From Synchiropus splendidus (taxonomy: Eukaryota > Chordata > Actinopteri > Syngnathiformes > Callionymidae), in assembly GCF_027744825.2 (NCBI RefSeq), contig NC_071336.1:18136501-18200500 (forward strand): 64,000 nucleotides of DNA, written 5' to 3'. Positions within the stretch are counted from its first letter, which is position 1, and every line of letters begins with the position of its first letter. Below the pieces are notes generated by a model. The model ran no database searches and had not been told where the DNA came from. It saw nothing but the letters and a program-made list of their open reading frames with translations. Of the stretch, positions 1-11,105 are shown piece after piece. The translations under genes and the position numbers were made by a program.

Positions 1-683
1 CTGCATACTGTGGCTTTGACTCAGTTATTCAACCACACCCTGTCCTTCACAGTGACAGAATGAACCTGCACTGTATGGACATTTGTAAAAGCCTATCGAA
101 ACATCTGCTTCGTGTCACTGATAAAGCTCGATACAAATGCTGAAACTTCCACCTGATGACAGATCCCCGTCAGCTACTGTAAGTAAATGGACCACAACTA
201 GCAACCACAAAAAGTACTTTCTCTTTTTGAACCTTAAATATGTTTTGGTGTTACCCTATGTATATTACATGTTTCCTATTGGTCAATTGTTGCTTGACTT
301 TGTCTTAATCTAAACATGCATCTGTGAGTCCTGGTGTCCTGCGTGTCCTCGGATGAAGCTGAAGACCAGAAAACTTCAGCTCTGCTTCCGTCCACACACT
401 TTTCTCCATGTAACTTGGATACTTTCAGGCGAACATGTCCGGGACACATCATCATGGCAACATCCAACTGACTTTTGATCAGTATGCAAAATAAATAAAT
501 AAATAATAATATATAAAGATATATAAAGTATACTTAAAAAAAGAAACCACAAACATGGAAGAATCCCTGAACAAATGCAAACAAAAACAGTCCGTTTGCT
601 TGTGTTCAGGGATGTTTTTCGCTGCACAATGGCCAGGGTTTCCACTACACTGAATGTATTTGAAATTCTTATGGAAATATTTC
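1..683. other. Unassigned left flank
   Basis: AT-rich DNA before the duplicated block. There is a short (aaat)n tract near 493-507. Reading frames here are short and show no recognisable domain or splice-supported exon. The junction with the duplication lies near 690, where a short sequence (attaaaagagctttagttta) recurs near 8387. Confidence 0.5.
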
Positions 684-1399
684 AAGACATTAAAAGAGCT
701 TTAGTTTAAATAAGGTGGTATGAAAAAGTGAATATAGCCACCATCGTGATTTATTGTGCTATTGTCAAACTGATGCAAAATAAAAAATAGTTTGTTGTTT
801 AAATGTATGTATGAGTCCATGATTTGATTCAGTAATATACCAAATTCATTCAAATGGAAAAATTTGGCTTCTTGTGGCAAATATATTTATACCATTAAAC
901 TAAAAAAGAAATCAATGTATATTTATTATGGCTTATGGTGATGCACCTAAAGAACAGGGAGAGGGGAAAATGGCAAAGCAACATGAAGTTTGAGCTGTGC
1001 AGTTGAACCGCCGTCCATCATACGCGCCACTGTTATTTAGTTATGGTGGGGCAGTGTAGACCACACCTTGGACTTTCCAGCGAAAGAATGTGAGTTGCTC
1101 ATTTTAAAGAAACACTGTTGATTTTATCTTTCTTAGTCATTTCGATGGAACTGAATGCTAAAGCTTAAACGCATGCATCTGATGACAGATCCCTGTCTGC
1201 TGTGGGACTCTTGTTTTTCCAGTGCCTAGAGATTTACGTCAGCACAGGGGACTTAAGTGAAACAATGTTATCCCCATTTTTGTCTTCAACAAACCAATGG
1301 AAAATGGTACTGTAAGGGAAGAAAACAAGGATGAACAGACATGCTTTCAAGAATAGCGTTTGTGAGATGGACTGACAAGACTGAAAGTCAAGTGAGTGT

Positions 1400-2390
1400 C
1401 CAAAAATATGTTACTTTTTTTTTTTTCTTCCAGTTTCGTCCAGTTTTTTTAAATGAAACATCATTTGCATGATGGAAAAAAAGCAACAAAGCAACAAATA
1501 CCAAATAAGACAACATGAAAATGAAAAGTTTTGTATCAATGTATGGGTCAACAATTGTATAAAACTGCTGTATAAAATCTTGTAAAATAAATCTTGTTAA
1601 ACATACACAAAACTACAAATGGACAGAAAAAAAAGGCTTAACATTGCTGACCAAAATGTCAGACACATATATTCACTGAGATTTAATTGACTGGGGTTTG
1701 GGATCTTAAATACTTAGAGACACTTCTAAACTGGACTGGACTAACTGTACTTTGGCTTTTGGAACACAATACATTGCCCTTTTTTTTCAAAGGGATTGTT
1801 TTGAATAAGCATGAATGCACAAGTGCGGAGGTATGCATGACATGTATGTTGAGAGGTGTGAATAAAGTAGTAGTAGAAGTTTATTTCAATACCACACGCA
1901 GAGAGAAGAACAGTTCTTATAAATTCTGCCCCTTTTTTGTATTTCCATTTGATCAGATTGTCACATACTTGACCATGAAATGCATGTTGAGTTTCACAGC
2001 TCCCATGGTTCCAGTCACCAAGAAAAACTATAAATCCAAACTCAGTGTAGACCTAAAGATTGAACAAATGAGTGGAGCTAGGAAAGTACATCTTACCCGC
2101 AATGGAGGTCTTCTCAAGCCCGGACACCGCCAGTGGAATGCACCCTGCCAACTACATTTTTGACAGATACTGCTTTAAAAGACTCTGCGGCATCACATCC
2201 GCACCTGAAAAGCCTTAATTTAAAGGTGCATCAGAGAAGCCAGAGCCTCTCAGCGTCCCTCTCCCTACCAATGTGCCAGGTCAAGGAAGGAAAAGGAAAG
2301 TGCCTGTGCATTTCCAAAATAAACCAATGGCATTGCAAGTGAGCGATACATTTGATTCGGAGGAGTCTTACTACAGGATGAATGTGTACT
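1400..2390. other. Copy-A-specific segment, unrecognised
   Basis: This segment is absent from copy B, where TA arrays occupy the equivalent position. It has an open frame of 158 codons (1687-2163, plus strand), but the translation carries no domain I recognise and no splice context. It is probably part of the same decayed transposon that continues at 2270-2700. I do not call it a gene. Confidence 0.35.
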
Positions 2391-2706
2391 ACACCTTTAT
2401 TAATAACATGGTGGTCGGGCTCAGCCGAAGACTCCAGAAAGGCATCATAGGGAATCTGAGTGGACCAGTCATATCAAAGGGTCAAACGGTATGTGGCAAC
2501 TGGACAGAGTCTCCCAACCAAGAGGCAGAAGACGTTGTCCAAGTGATTTGGGACTTTTATGAGGACAATGAGCACCGGCTGAAAACAGAGCTTCATGTGT
2601 TCCACTCCAAGAAATCCTTGGCGTTGTGGAGGAAAACACTGGCCGGAACATTTTATATAAAATTAAATATTCCAAAGAGTCAGAGCTACTGCAGGGGCAG
2701 AATGGA
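2270..2706 (+). mobile_element. hAT-like transposase fragment (copy A)
   Basis: The plus-strand frame encodes a stretch with the features of hAT-type transposases near the dimerisation region: a short basic leader (GRKRKVPVHF), then ESYYRMNVYYTFINNMV, then a downstream segment with LKTELHVFHSKKSLALWRK. There is no start context and no complete domain, so it is a relic. An almost identical copy lies at 10800-11105. The family call rests on the recognised Y-x-R-x-x-(F/Y)-x-x-F-I-(D/N)-x-(L/M) layout and could be another THAP/hAT-derived family. Confidence 0.45.
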
Positions 2707-2707
2707 G

Positions 2708-2765
2708 TGATATCTATATGGATGATATTTTGGTCTTTGGAGAGACACAGGTATGACACGAGACT
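2708..2765 (+). mobile_element. Ty3/gypsy reverse-transcriptase fragment (copy A)
   Basis: A short frame reads D-I-Y-M-D-D-I-L-V-F-G-E-T-Q, the catalytic Y-x-D-D box of a Ty3/gypsy-type reverse transcriptase. It stops soon after, and unrelated sequence follows. The same box in copy B (11111-11155) is followed by RNase H and integrase pieces, so copy A has lost or never received that part. Confidence 0.6.
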
Positions 2766-3424
2766 CAGCAAAGCAAGCTAAGCAGTCATATCAGAGGCTT
2801 TCAGCAAAAAGCACCTCCCTCTGGTGGTGATCAAGTTCGTCTTGATGGAGCGAAAATGCGGGCAACAAGAGCAGAGGTGCCGTAACGCCATGCTCATGCA
2901 TTCAACAAACAATTCAAGGAAGAACTGCAGGAACATTCAATTGGTGAATAAAGAACTCTCTGTAAAGTCCTGAGTCGCCACACCTGAGTCAGCCCTTGCA
3001 GTCAAATGTTAAAGTGGCCCTTAACTCTTTCTTTTAGAAAGGCGATGTCATGTAAAGTGTTTTCAACCAAAGTAGTCACTACACTAGTAGCCGTTTGGTT
3101 TCATGTTTGAGGTTAACGCCCCACCTAGATTTCGTTCCATGTGACTGACTCATAAACTTCCTGACTTGATACAAGTTTCCACAAATTCTCGATGTTGCAA
3201 TCCTGAATTCACTTCATTAGAAATATAGGGGAGTCGTCCCATTTTCTATGTTATTTTGAAAATATTGTTGCACAGTTGGACGGTATATGTCATGAGCCAC
3301 AAGGTTTCTTTACTATATAAAATAGATTTAGGTTTAAAACTGATCTAGCCTTCATATTCTTTGATAACTCAGTGATATTGTTCTTTCCGCGTACCCCCAC
3401 GCGGATGGTATTGGCCGGAGCGGC

Positions 3425-3438
3425 GCGTCACGTGACGC
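3425..3438. promoter_or_regulatory. 14-bp palindrome with GTCACGTGAC, cystatin A promoter
   Basis: The perfect palindrome gcgtcacgtgacgc lies 75 bp upstream of the start codon. It contains GTCACGTGAC, which matches the E-box-type CLEAR element bound by TFEB/TFE3 factors. It is conserved exactly at 12660-12673 in copy B with nearly the same spacing. The regulatory role is inferred. Confidence 0.45.
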
Positions 3439-3513
3439 ACGGACCTGTTCTATGAAACCTCAGCTGCTTCCTTGCTGTGGTGTTGTTGACTGTCTCACCT
3501 GCGAACCGTCAAG

Positions 3514-4744
3514 ATGATGCACGGAGGTGCCGAAGATGCCACACCTGCCACTGAGAAGATCCAGAATATGTGTGACAGCGTAAGTCAATCCAATCGCAAT
3601 CCCTCTTATATTCTTGGTCCAGACAAAAGACAATGCTGACGGAGCTTTTATTCCGTGTAGTTGAAGGAACACGCCGAGAGTAAAACGGGCACGAATTTCG
3701 CTGAGTTCACGGCCAAGAGCTTCAGGAGCCAGGTGGTGGCCGGAACCAACTACTTCGTGAAGGTAGTACCACTCCAGGACACGATTTTATCTGCACTGTT
3801 TTGAGCCTCTGTCATGTTTCTAAAACCTTTGTTCTACACTTTATTAAGAAACGAGAGCCAAAGAATAAGTGTGTCCAACGGGGCTGATCCAGCCCGCGCA
3901 CGTCTTCATGTTCACTCAACCTGATTCTCTGCACCTTAATGGCATTGTATTTCAAAATAATGTAGCTTTTCCCAGGTGTCGGAAGTGTGGTCCACATAAG
4001 TATCAGAATCAGAAAAACTTTTATTTACCCCAAGGGAAAGTTTGTAACTTAACATGCTCCATTAAACAACAAAAATATAACTATAAAAAATATAAAATAC
4101 TATATCGACTGTATAAACTGAGCCTTTACAGAGTTACAGTTATAGTTGCCTTCGAGTTATCAGAGGGTGGTGAGAAGCTCACTGTACTTGATGTAATGAT
4201 AACAGCCGTTTGTTCTCATCTTCACTCTTTCAAGTGCAACACGGCTATGTTTCTCACTTGTTGTTGTTTAAATCAATCTCAATTTAATTGTATATCTATT
4301 TTCAGTTACTGTGACTCTGCTACCTGTGTGTCCTCCCAGCACTCTGGTTTCCTCCTAATTCTAAAACTAAACAGATTAATTGAATACTCTTTGTAGCCTA
4401 AAAGGGAAATGTTGAAAGGAATGTTGTAGAACCTTGGTGCATTCAAGGGCAGTCTGCCAAAGTACATCTGTGGTTTGAAGAGGGTGTTGACGTGACATCA
4501 CTATTGCCACCTGACCAACAAAAGGTCTTGAGTAAAACGATATCTACATTTTTTGGGGGGGGGGTGAAAGGTGAAAGTTTGATGGAACAGTTTCTGAAAC
4601 ATTTGTCACCAACTACAGGTTCGCGTGGGAGAGGACCAATATGCCCACCTTCGTATCCACGAACCTCCGCTTTCTCAGGGAGAAGTCAAACTCGGTGACG
4701 TACAGTATCCCAAGAAAGAGGAGGATGCAATCGAATTCTTCTGA
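3514..4744 (+). CDS. cstb: Stefin-type cystatin, copy A (cystatin-B-like)
   Basis: Three coding exons at 3514-3579, 3661-3762 and 4619-4744 give 97 residues, against about 98 for vertebrate stefins. All junctions are GT-AG and all introns are phase 0. Like other type 1 cystatins it has no signal peptide or disulphides, so it should be a cytosolic inhibitor of papain-like cathepsins. The N-terminus is MMHGG, giving the conserved glycine of the N-terminal trunk. The first inhibitory loop is QVVAG at residues 46-50, inside [13 protein letters not shown]. The second hairpin reads PPLSQ in place of the Leu-Pro pair usual in stefins. The protein ends in EFF. A poly(A) signal follows at 4856-4861. 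Neighbouring mix23 and fam162a match the position of human CSTA, so CSTA-type orthology is also possible. Confidence 0.93.
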
Positions 4745-5297
4745 AGGGATCATGACGCAGCTCAGTCACGCCCTCTGCTGATGATACCAATCAATGCACA
4801 GATTTCCCTGTGAGATCGATATTGTTACTTGGTCATTGTTGGTGAGATTGGATTAAATAAAATACAACAAATACGTTTTTATGCTGTTGTTCTTCCTCTG
4901 TCATCCTGCGATTTCTATCTCACCTGTTCCTCATCCCAATTATCTGTTCGTTCCTTCCAACAAATCAGAACACAGCGAACCAGAAAAAAAATATTTCAGC
5001 GATGAATCACTCATCTCTCCAACCCCTCCCTGACCATCATAGTTAGTTCGATTTTGTTTAGTTCATGGCTGTGCTATCTGGGAGACAAGGACCTGAAATC
5101 TTAGAACTGACTGTTGTCTTTGTGCAGAAAATAGTTTTGGTCAAATAAAACACAATAAACTATTGCTCTTATATTTATTACTACATAATTGTGATGCCTT
5201 ATGAAACACGAAACCTGACAGTACATTGTTAAATGTGTTGCTGTCAATATAAGTCTCTCTTGCCCAGCAGAACTCTCAATAGAAAGTAATTGTTTGG

Positions 5298-8200
5298 GTG
5301 GGCTCCCCCTGGAACTGGAACTTTATCGTGGTGGGGGAGTTTGTGTACCTTGAATGATCCTAGGAGCTATGTTGTCGGGGGCGTTATGCCTCTGGTAGGG
5401 TCTCCCATGGCAAACAGGTCCTAGGTGACGGGTCAGACTAAGAGCAGTTCAGAAGCCCTGATGAAAATGACAATAACAAGGACCGTGACGTCGCCTGGCA
5501 TGGTGCAGCCGGGGCCCCACCCTGGAGCCAGGCCTGGGGTTGGGGCTCGAATGCGAGCGCCTGGTGGTCGGGCCTCTGCCCATGGGGCCCGGCCGGGCCT
5601 AGGCCAAATGAACGACATGGGCCGTCCCTCCTGCGGACCCACCACCCGCAGAGGGAGTCATAGGGTTCGGGTGCAAAGAGGACTAGGTGGCAGTCGAGGG
5701 CAGGGGACCCAACGACCATGTTCGTGTGGACATTCTCTGGCTTTTGGAACATGGAATGTCACTTCGCTGGGGGGGAAAGAGCCTGAGCTTGTGCGGGAGG
5801 TTGAGAGGTACCAGCTAAATATGGTCGGGCTCTCCTCCACGCACAGCCTGGGCTCTGGAACCCAACTCCTTGTGAGAGGCTGGAGTCTCTACTATTCTGG
5901 AGTTGCCCGTGGGGAAAGGCGGCAGGCTGGTGTAGGCTTGCTCATAGCCCCGCAGCTCTGCAGCTTCTTGTTGGGGTTTACCCTGGTGAACGAGAGAGTC
6001 GCGTCCCTACGCCTACGGGTTGGGGACAGGTGTCTCACGGCGGTCGCCGCTTACGGGCCGAACAGCAGTGCAGACTATCCGAGTCACTGGGAGGGGTGCT
6101 TGACAGTGCACCAACAGGGGACTCCATTGTTCTACTGGGAGACTTCAACGCCCACGTAGGCAATGACATCAAGACTTGGAGGGGCGTGATTGGGAAGAAC
6201 GGCTTACCCGATCTGAACCTCAGCGGTGTTCAACTACTGGATTTCTGTGCCACCCACAGTTTGTCCATAACGAACACCATGTTTGAGCACAAGGGTGTCC
6301 ATAAGTTCACATGGCACCAGGACACCCTGGGCCTGAGGTCTATGATTGACTTTGCGATCGTGTCATCTAACCTTCAGCCACGTGTCTCGGACACTCAGGT
6401 GAAGAGAGGGGCAGAGCTGTCAACCGATCACCACCTAGTGGTGAGTGTGATCCGCTGGCAGAGGAGGAAGCCGGTCAGACCGGGCAGGCCCAAACGTATT
6501 GTGAGGGTCTGCTGGGAACGCCTGGCGGAACCCGCTGTCAGTGGCGTCTTTAACTCCCACCTCCGGGAGAGTTTCTCCCAGATCCCGAGGGAGGTAGGTG
6601 ACATGGAGTCTGAGTGGTCCATGTTCTCCTCCTCCATTGTCAGTGCAGCTGCACGTAGTTGCGGTCGCAAGGTCTCCGGTGCCCGTCGTGGCGGCAATCC
6701 CCAAACCCAGTCAGGGTCAGGCTGAAGAAAGAGTCCTATCGGGTCTTGTTGGCCTGTGGGAGGTGGCCAACGTGTACTGGCAGGCAAAGTGTGCCACTTC
6801 CCGTGCAGTCTTGGAGGCAAAAACCGGGGTCTGGGAGGAGTTCGGAGAGGCCATGGAGGAGGACTATTGGTCGGCCTCGAAGAAATTCTGGCAAACCGTC
6901 CGTCGCCTCAGAAGGGGAAGCAGTGCTTCACGACTACTGTTTACGGTGCAGGGGGGAGACTGCTGACCTCGACTGGTGATGTTGTCGGGCGGTGGAAAGA
7001 ATACTTCGAGGGTCTCCTCAATCCGGCCGTCACGTCTTCCATTGAGGAAGCGGGGGCTGAGGACTCAGACGACTCTCTCATCATCGAAGTCACCAAGGTT
7101 GTGCGTGAGCTCCTCGGTGGTAGGGGCCCGGGGGTGGATGAGATCCGTCCTGACTATCTCAAATCCCTGGATGTTGTAGGGCTGTCGTGGCTGACACGCC
7201 TCTGCAACATCGCGTGGCAGTCGAGGACAGTGCCTCTGGACTGGCAGACCGCAGTGGTGGTCCCCCTGTTTCAGAAGGGGGACCGGAGGGTGTGTTCCAA
7301 CTACAGGGGGATGACACTCCTCAGCCTCCCATGGTTCCCATCGTCTGCAGTAAATCAGACTTGTTCCCGGTGCATGTTGGCCTCCGCCAGGGTTCACCGG
7401 TTCTGTTCATTACTTTTATGGACAGAATTTCTTGGCGCAGCCAGGGGTCGTAGGGGATCCGGTTCGGGAACCACAGAATTTCATCTCTGCTATTTGCGGA
7501 CGATGTTGTTCTGCTGGCCTCATCAGACCGGGACCCTCAGCATGCACTGGGGCGGTTTGCAGCCGTGTGTGAAGCGGCCAGGATGAGGATCAGCACCTCC
7601 AAGTCTGAGGCCATGGTTCTCGACCGGAATAAGGTGGTTTGCTCTCTCCGGGTCGGTGGAGAGTTCTTGCCCCAAGTGGGGGAGTTTAAGTATCTCGGGG
7701 TCTTGTTCTCGAGTGAGGGAAAAGGGGAGCGTGTGATTGATAGACGGGTTGGTGCAGCGGCAGCAGTGATGCAGTCGCTGTATCGGACTGTCGTGGTAAA
7801 GAGGGAGCTGAGTCACAAGACGAAGCTCTCAATTTACTGATCGATCTACGTTCCCACCCTTAGCTATGGTCACGAGCCTTGGGTAATGACCGAAAGCAAG
7901 AGATCACGGATACAAGCGGCTGGCAGGGTGGCTGGGTGCACCCTTAGAGATAGGGTGAGGAGTTCGGTCATCCGGGAGGAGCTCGGGGTGGAGCCGCTGC
8001 TCCTCCACATCGAGAGGAACCAGCTGAGGTGGCTCGGGCATCTGATCCGGATGCCCCCTGGACGCCTCCCTGGGGAGGTTTTCCGGGCATGTCCTACTGG
8101 GAGGAGACCCCGGGGAAGACCCAGGACTCGCTGGAGAGATTATGTCTCCGGTCTGGCCTGGGAACGCCTCGGGATCCCCCGGGAAGAGTTGGAGGAGGTT

Positions 8201-8306
8201 TGTGCGGACAGGGAAGTTTGGGCTTCCTTGATCCGAATGCTGCCTCCACGACCCGACCCCGGATAAGCGGCAGAAGAAGGTGGAGGTGAAGGTGAAGGAG
8301 TTCGAG
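5298..8306 (+). mobile_element. Degenerate RTE/Rex3-like LINE
   Basis: A non-LTR retrotransposon lies between the two duplicated blocks. Plus-strand frames show an apurinic-type endonuclease (GTWNVTSLGG at about 5748, [12 protein letters not shown] at about 6135, and the STDHHLVVS box at about 6420). A reverse-transcriptase region follows, with the catalytic FADDVVLLAS box near 7490, HVGLRQGSPVLF near 7370, and a C-terminal part (RWLGHLIRMPPGRLPGEVF, PPRPDPG-stop at about 8266). The reading frame changes several times and the middle of the reverse transcriptase is missing, so it cannot be active. The 3' end carries imperfect GGTGAA repeats, consistent with the simple-repeat tails of RTE elements. 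Both boundaries are approximate. I assign the RTE/Rex3 clade from remembered sequence, so the clade is less certain than the LINE call. Confidence 0.88.
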
Positions 8307-8407
8307 TAGAACATTCCTTGGTGGTATCAGCATGATATAAGGTAGATTTAAAGAAACAATTACAGTACAATGTCTACATAAGACATTAAAAGAGCTTTAG
8401 TTTAAAT

Positions 8408-8494
8408 AAGACGAATGTCTCGGGCTTCAGATTGCTTTGACCAGTATCTGTGTGTTTTGGAGTCGTACAGCCTCTACACTGACCACGAGAATTT
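8408..8494 (+). mobile_element. Ty3/gypsy RNase H fragment, second copy
   Basis: This short piece closely matches 11415-11495, the RNase H part of the gypsy remnant further along copy B (for example gtctcgggcttcagattgct in both). It therefore lies twice in the block, about 3 kb apart, which points to an internal duplication or two insertions. Confidence 0.7.
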
Positions 8495-9560
8495 GGTGTG
8501 TCATTAGCATAACTCACCTTGGTGTGCATTGGAACTATGCACTCTTCACAGCAGCTGATCCATGAAGTCACAGTGTCTGTATACTCATCCAGATTATTGG
8601 TAGCAGCCCTGAGCACCTCCCAATCTGTGGTCTCCATACAAGCCTGCAGCTCCTCTCTAGCTTCACTTGTCCAGATCCTCATGCTCCTCACAACAGGCTT
8701 TGAAAGCTTCAGCTTCTGCTTGTATGTGGGAACAAGATGAACCATCAAGTGGTCAGAGAGACCCAGTGCAGCTCGAGGGAGGCCGGTATCAGAGTTGTGG
8801 AGCGATGAGTAACAGTCATCCAGCACGCTCTGCTCTCTGGTGGGACATTTTACAACCTGCCTGTACCTGGGAAGCTCCTCACTCAGAGTCGCCTTGTTGA
8901 AGTCACCAAGCACAATCTCAGGAGAGACTGGGCGGGATATACAGGTATACAGCAGCCAGGATGAATGCAGCGAACTCACGTGGGGAGTAAAATGGCTTAC
9001 AGTTCACCATCAGACATTCCAGAGAGGGAGAGCAGTGCTGAAAGATCACCATCACATCCGTACACCAGCGATTGTTGATGTAGAAACACAGTCCTCCACC
9101 TCTGGTTTTGCCGGCGTGCTCTGGAACCCGGTCCGCGCGGTGAAGCTGGAAACCCTCCAGATGAAGCGCAGTGTCCAGGATGAGATCGCTCAACCACGTC
9201 TCTGTGAAACACAAAACACAAGAGGGGGAAAAGTCTCTGTTCCGTCTCAACATCAGCACCAGTTCATCCATCTTATTGCTGAGCGAGCGGACGTTGGAGA
9301 GTATTATCCCGGGAAGCGGAGTGCGCGATCCTCTTCGACGAAGGCGAACGAGCGCACTGCCACGTTTCCCTCTCCTCCTGAGTCTCTTCCGCCCAACCAA
9401 AAGATGAACTAACTCCGAAACTGACACCAAAAATACTGGTAGTAAGTCAGACAGAGTCATAGCCCTGATGAGTGAAGAGCACGCAGATGCTCCATCAAAA
9501 CACAAAAATAAACAAAATAACATGCACGATAATTCCAGGCCAGCCTACGTGGGCGCCATC
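8495..9560 (-). mobile_element. L2-like LINE 5' fragment (endonuclease region)
   Basis: On the minus strand an upstream frame (from about 9523) has a basic leader and then the endonuclease start NVRSLSNKMDEL, CFTETWLSD and GGGLCFYINNRWC. A second frame (8495-8979) carries VLGDFNKATL, the CPTRE and LDDCYSSL region, and [11 protein letters not shown]. These are typical of L2/CR1-clade ORF2 endonucleases. The two frames are joined by a frameshift and a gap of some tens of residues near 8965. The reverse transcriptase is absent. The element ends near 9556 where copy-A-like sequence resumes. Confidence 0.85.
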
Positions 9561-9735
9561 TTGAATCAAATTGAATGTATGTATGGGTCCATCATTTGAT
9601 TCAGTAATATACCAAATTCATTCAAATGGAAAAAAGGGGCTTCTTTTGGCAAATATACTTATACCATTAAACTGCGATTAATTGAATAATTGAAATTAAT
9701 TAATCACAAATTCTCTAATTAACTAAAATGACTAT

Positions 9736-9800
9736 ATATATATATATATAATATGTCTATTTATATATTGTTACAACTAAAATTTAATTTAATTTAATTT
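9736..9800. repeat. Short TA tract and (aattt)n tract
   Basis: A short TA run (about 9733-9752) is followed by aatttaatttaatttaattt (about 9781-9800). These simple repeats are absent from the equivalent place in copy A. Confidence 0.7.
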
Positions 9801-10361
9801 AACAGTTTGCTCTCCAGAAAACACAGAACCTTTGTAAGTGTTCATATATACGGTGTATATATACAAGTATCAGGAGAAAAAAATCAATATGTATTTATTA
9901 TGGCTTATGGTGATGCACCTAAAGAACAGGGAGAGGGGAAATGGCAAAGCAACATGAAGTTTGAGCTGTGCAGTTGAACCGCCGTCCATCATACGCGCCA
10001 CTGTTATTTAGTTATGGTGGGGCAGTGTAGACCACACCTTGCACTTTCCAGCGAAAGAATGTGAGTTGCTCATTTTAAAGAAACACTGTTGATTTTATCT
10101 TTCTTAGTCATTTCGATGGAACTGAATACTGAAGCTTAAACGCATGCATCTGATGACAGATCCCTGTCTGCTGTGGGACTCTTGTTTTTCCAGTGCCTAG
10201 AGATTTACGTCAGCACAGGGGACTTAAGTGAAACAATGTTATCCCCATTTTTGTCTTCAACAAACCAATGGAAAATGGTACTGTAAGGGAAGAAAACAAG
10301 GATGAATAGACATGCTGTCAAGAATAGCGTTGTGAGATGGAATGACAAGACTGAAAGTCAA

Positions 10362-10433
10362 GTGAGTGTCCAAAAATATGTTTAATTTTTTTTTTCTTCC
10401 AGTAAATATGGGGACTGCAAAGAGCGGTAAGTG

Positions 10434-10434
<1 letters not shown>
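10362..10434 (+). repeat. 73-bp direct repeat, unit 1
   Basis: This unit starts gtgagtgtccaaaaatatg and ends gagcggtaagtgtta. It is repeated base for base, as far as I can read, at 10641-10713, with a TA array after each. Each unit holds a polypyrimidine tract plus cag, about 24 bases, and then a gtaagt donor-like site, so it looks like a tiny exon; no coding role is supported. Confidence 0.85.

Positions 10435-10524
<90 letters not shown>
10435..10524. repeat. TA dinucleotide array 1
   Basis: About 45 TA units. It separates the first 73-bp repeat from an inverted segment at 10525-10574. Confidence 0.97.
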
Positions 10525-10525
<1 letters not shown>

Positions 10526-10572
10526 TCCTTTCTGGAGTCTTCGGCTGAAGTTATTAATAAAGGTCATACATG

Positions 10573-10574
<2 letters not shown>
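10525..10574 (-). repeat. Inverted copy of the segment at 10783-10840
   Basis: The reverse complement of this piece matches 10783-10840 (gacatgtatgacctttatta and then the cagccgaagactccagaaag part), apart from about 13 bases missing from the middle. Together with the TA arrays it forms a large imperfect palindrome. Confidence 0.85.

Positions 10575-10640
<66 letters not shown>
10575..10640. repeat. TA dinucleotide array 2
   Basis: About 33 TA units between the inverted segment and the second 73-bp repeat. Confidence 0.97.
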
Positions 10641-10643
<3 letters not shown>

Positions 10644-10712
10644 AGTGTCCAAAAATATGTTTAATTTTTTTTTTCTTCCAGTAAATATGGGGACTGCAAA
10701 GAGCGGTAAGTG

Positions 10713-10713
<1 letters not shown>
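10641..10713 (+). repeat. 73-bp direct repeat, unit 2
   Basis: Second copy of the unit at 10362-10434, followed in the same way by a TA array. Confidence 0.85.

Positions 10714-10782
<69 letters not shown>
10714..10782. repeat. TA dinucleotide array 3
   Basis: About 34 TA units; hAT-like transposase sequence starts immediately downstream. Confidence 0.97.
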
Positions 10783-10784
<2 letters not shown>

Positions 10785-10799
10785 CATGTATGACCTTTA

Positions 10800-11105
10800 T
10801 TAATAACTTGTGGTCGGGCTCAGCCGAAGACTCCAGAAAGGCATCATAGGGAATCTGAGTGGACCAGTCATATCAAAGGGTCAAACGGTATGTGGCAACT
10901 GGACAGAGTCTCCCAACCAAGAGGCAGAAGACGTTGTCCAAGTGATTTGGGACTTTTATGAGGACAATGAGCACCGGCTGAAAACAGAGCTTCATGTGTT
11001 CCACTCCAAGAAATCCTTGGCGTTGTGGAGGAAAACACTGTCTGGAACATTTTATATAAAATTAAATATTCCAAAGAGTCAGAGCTACTGCAGGGGCAGA
11101 ATGGA
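10800..11105 (+). mobile_element. hAT-like transposase fragment (copy B)
   Basis: Nearly identical to 2400-2706 of copy A and truncated at its 5' side by the TA array. The frame keeps the LKTELHVFHSKKSLALWRK stretch and has no start or complete domain. Confidence 0.5.

Larger units (their letters stand above)
684..5297. repeat. Segmental duplication, copy A
   Basis: This block corresponds in order and orientation to 8382-14470. Matching anchors include 690-712 with 8387-8410, 805-900 with 9575-9672, 905-1400 with 9880-10380, 2392-2770 with 10792-11170, and 3000-5297 with 12245-14470. Most anchors look more than 95% identical by eye. Both copies end at the same motif (taattgtttgggt); copy A is followed directly by a LINE and copy B by unique sequence. 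Copy A lacks the L2 fragment, the TA arrays and most of the gypsy segment of copy B. It has its own stretch at 1400-2390 that copy B lacks. Each copy carries one complete cystatin gene. Confidence 0.9.

Noticed and set aside
1687..2163. 158-codon plus-strand open frame in copy A
   Set aside because: Lies in transposon-like debris and is absent from copy B. No domain or start context; kept only as an unrecognised segment.
5425..6159. 244-codon open frame that could be called a gene
   Set aside because: It is the endonuclease part of the RTE/Rex3-like LINE; the continuation is frameshifted and the element is dead.
10366..10664. Open frames of alternating Tyr and Ile
   Set aside because: They are translations of TA dinucleotide arrays; the same applies at 55842-56230. 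The Ser/Ile/Tyr/Leu frames at 61987-62128 come from the CTAT array.
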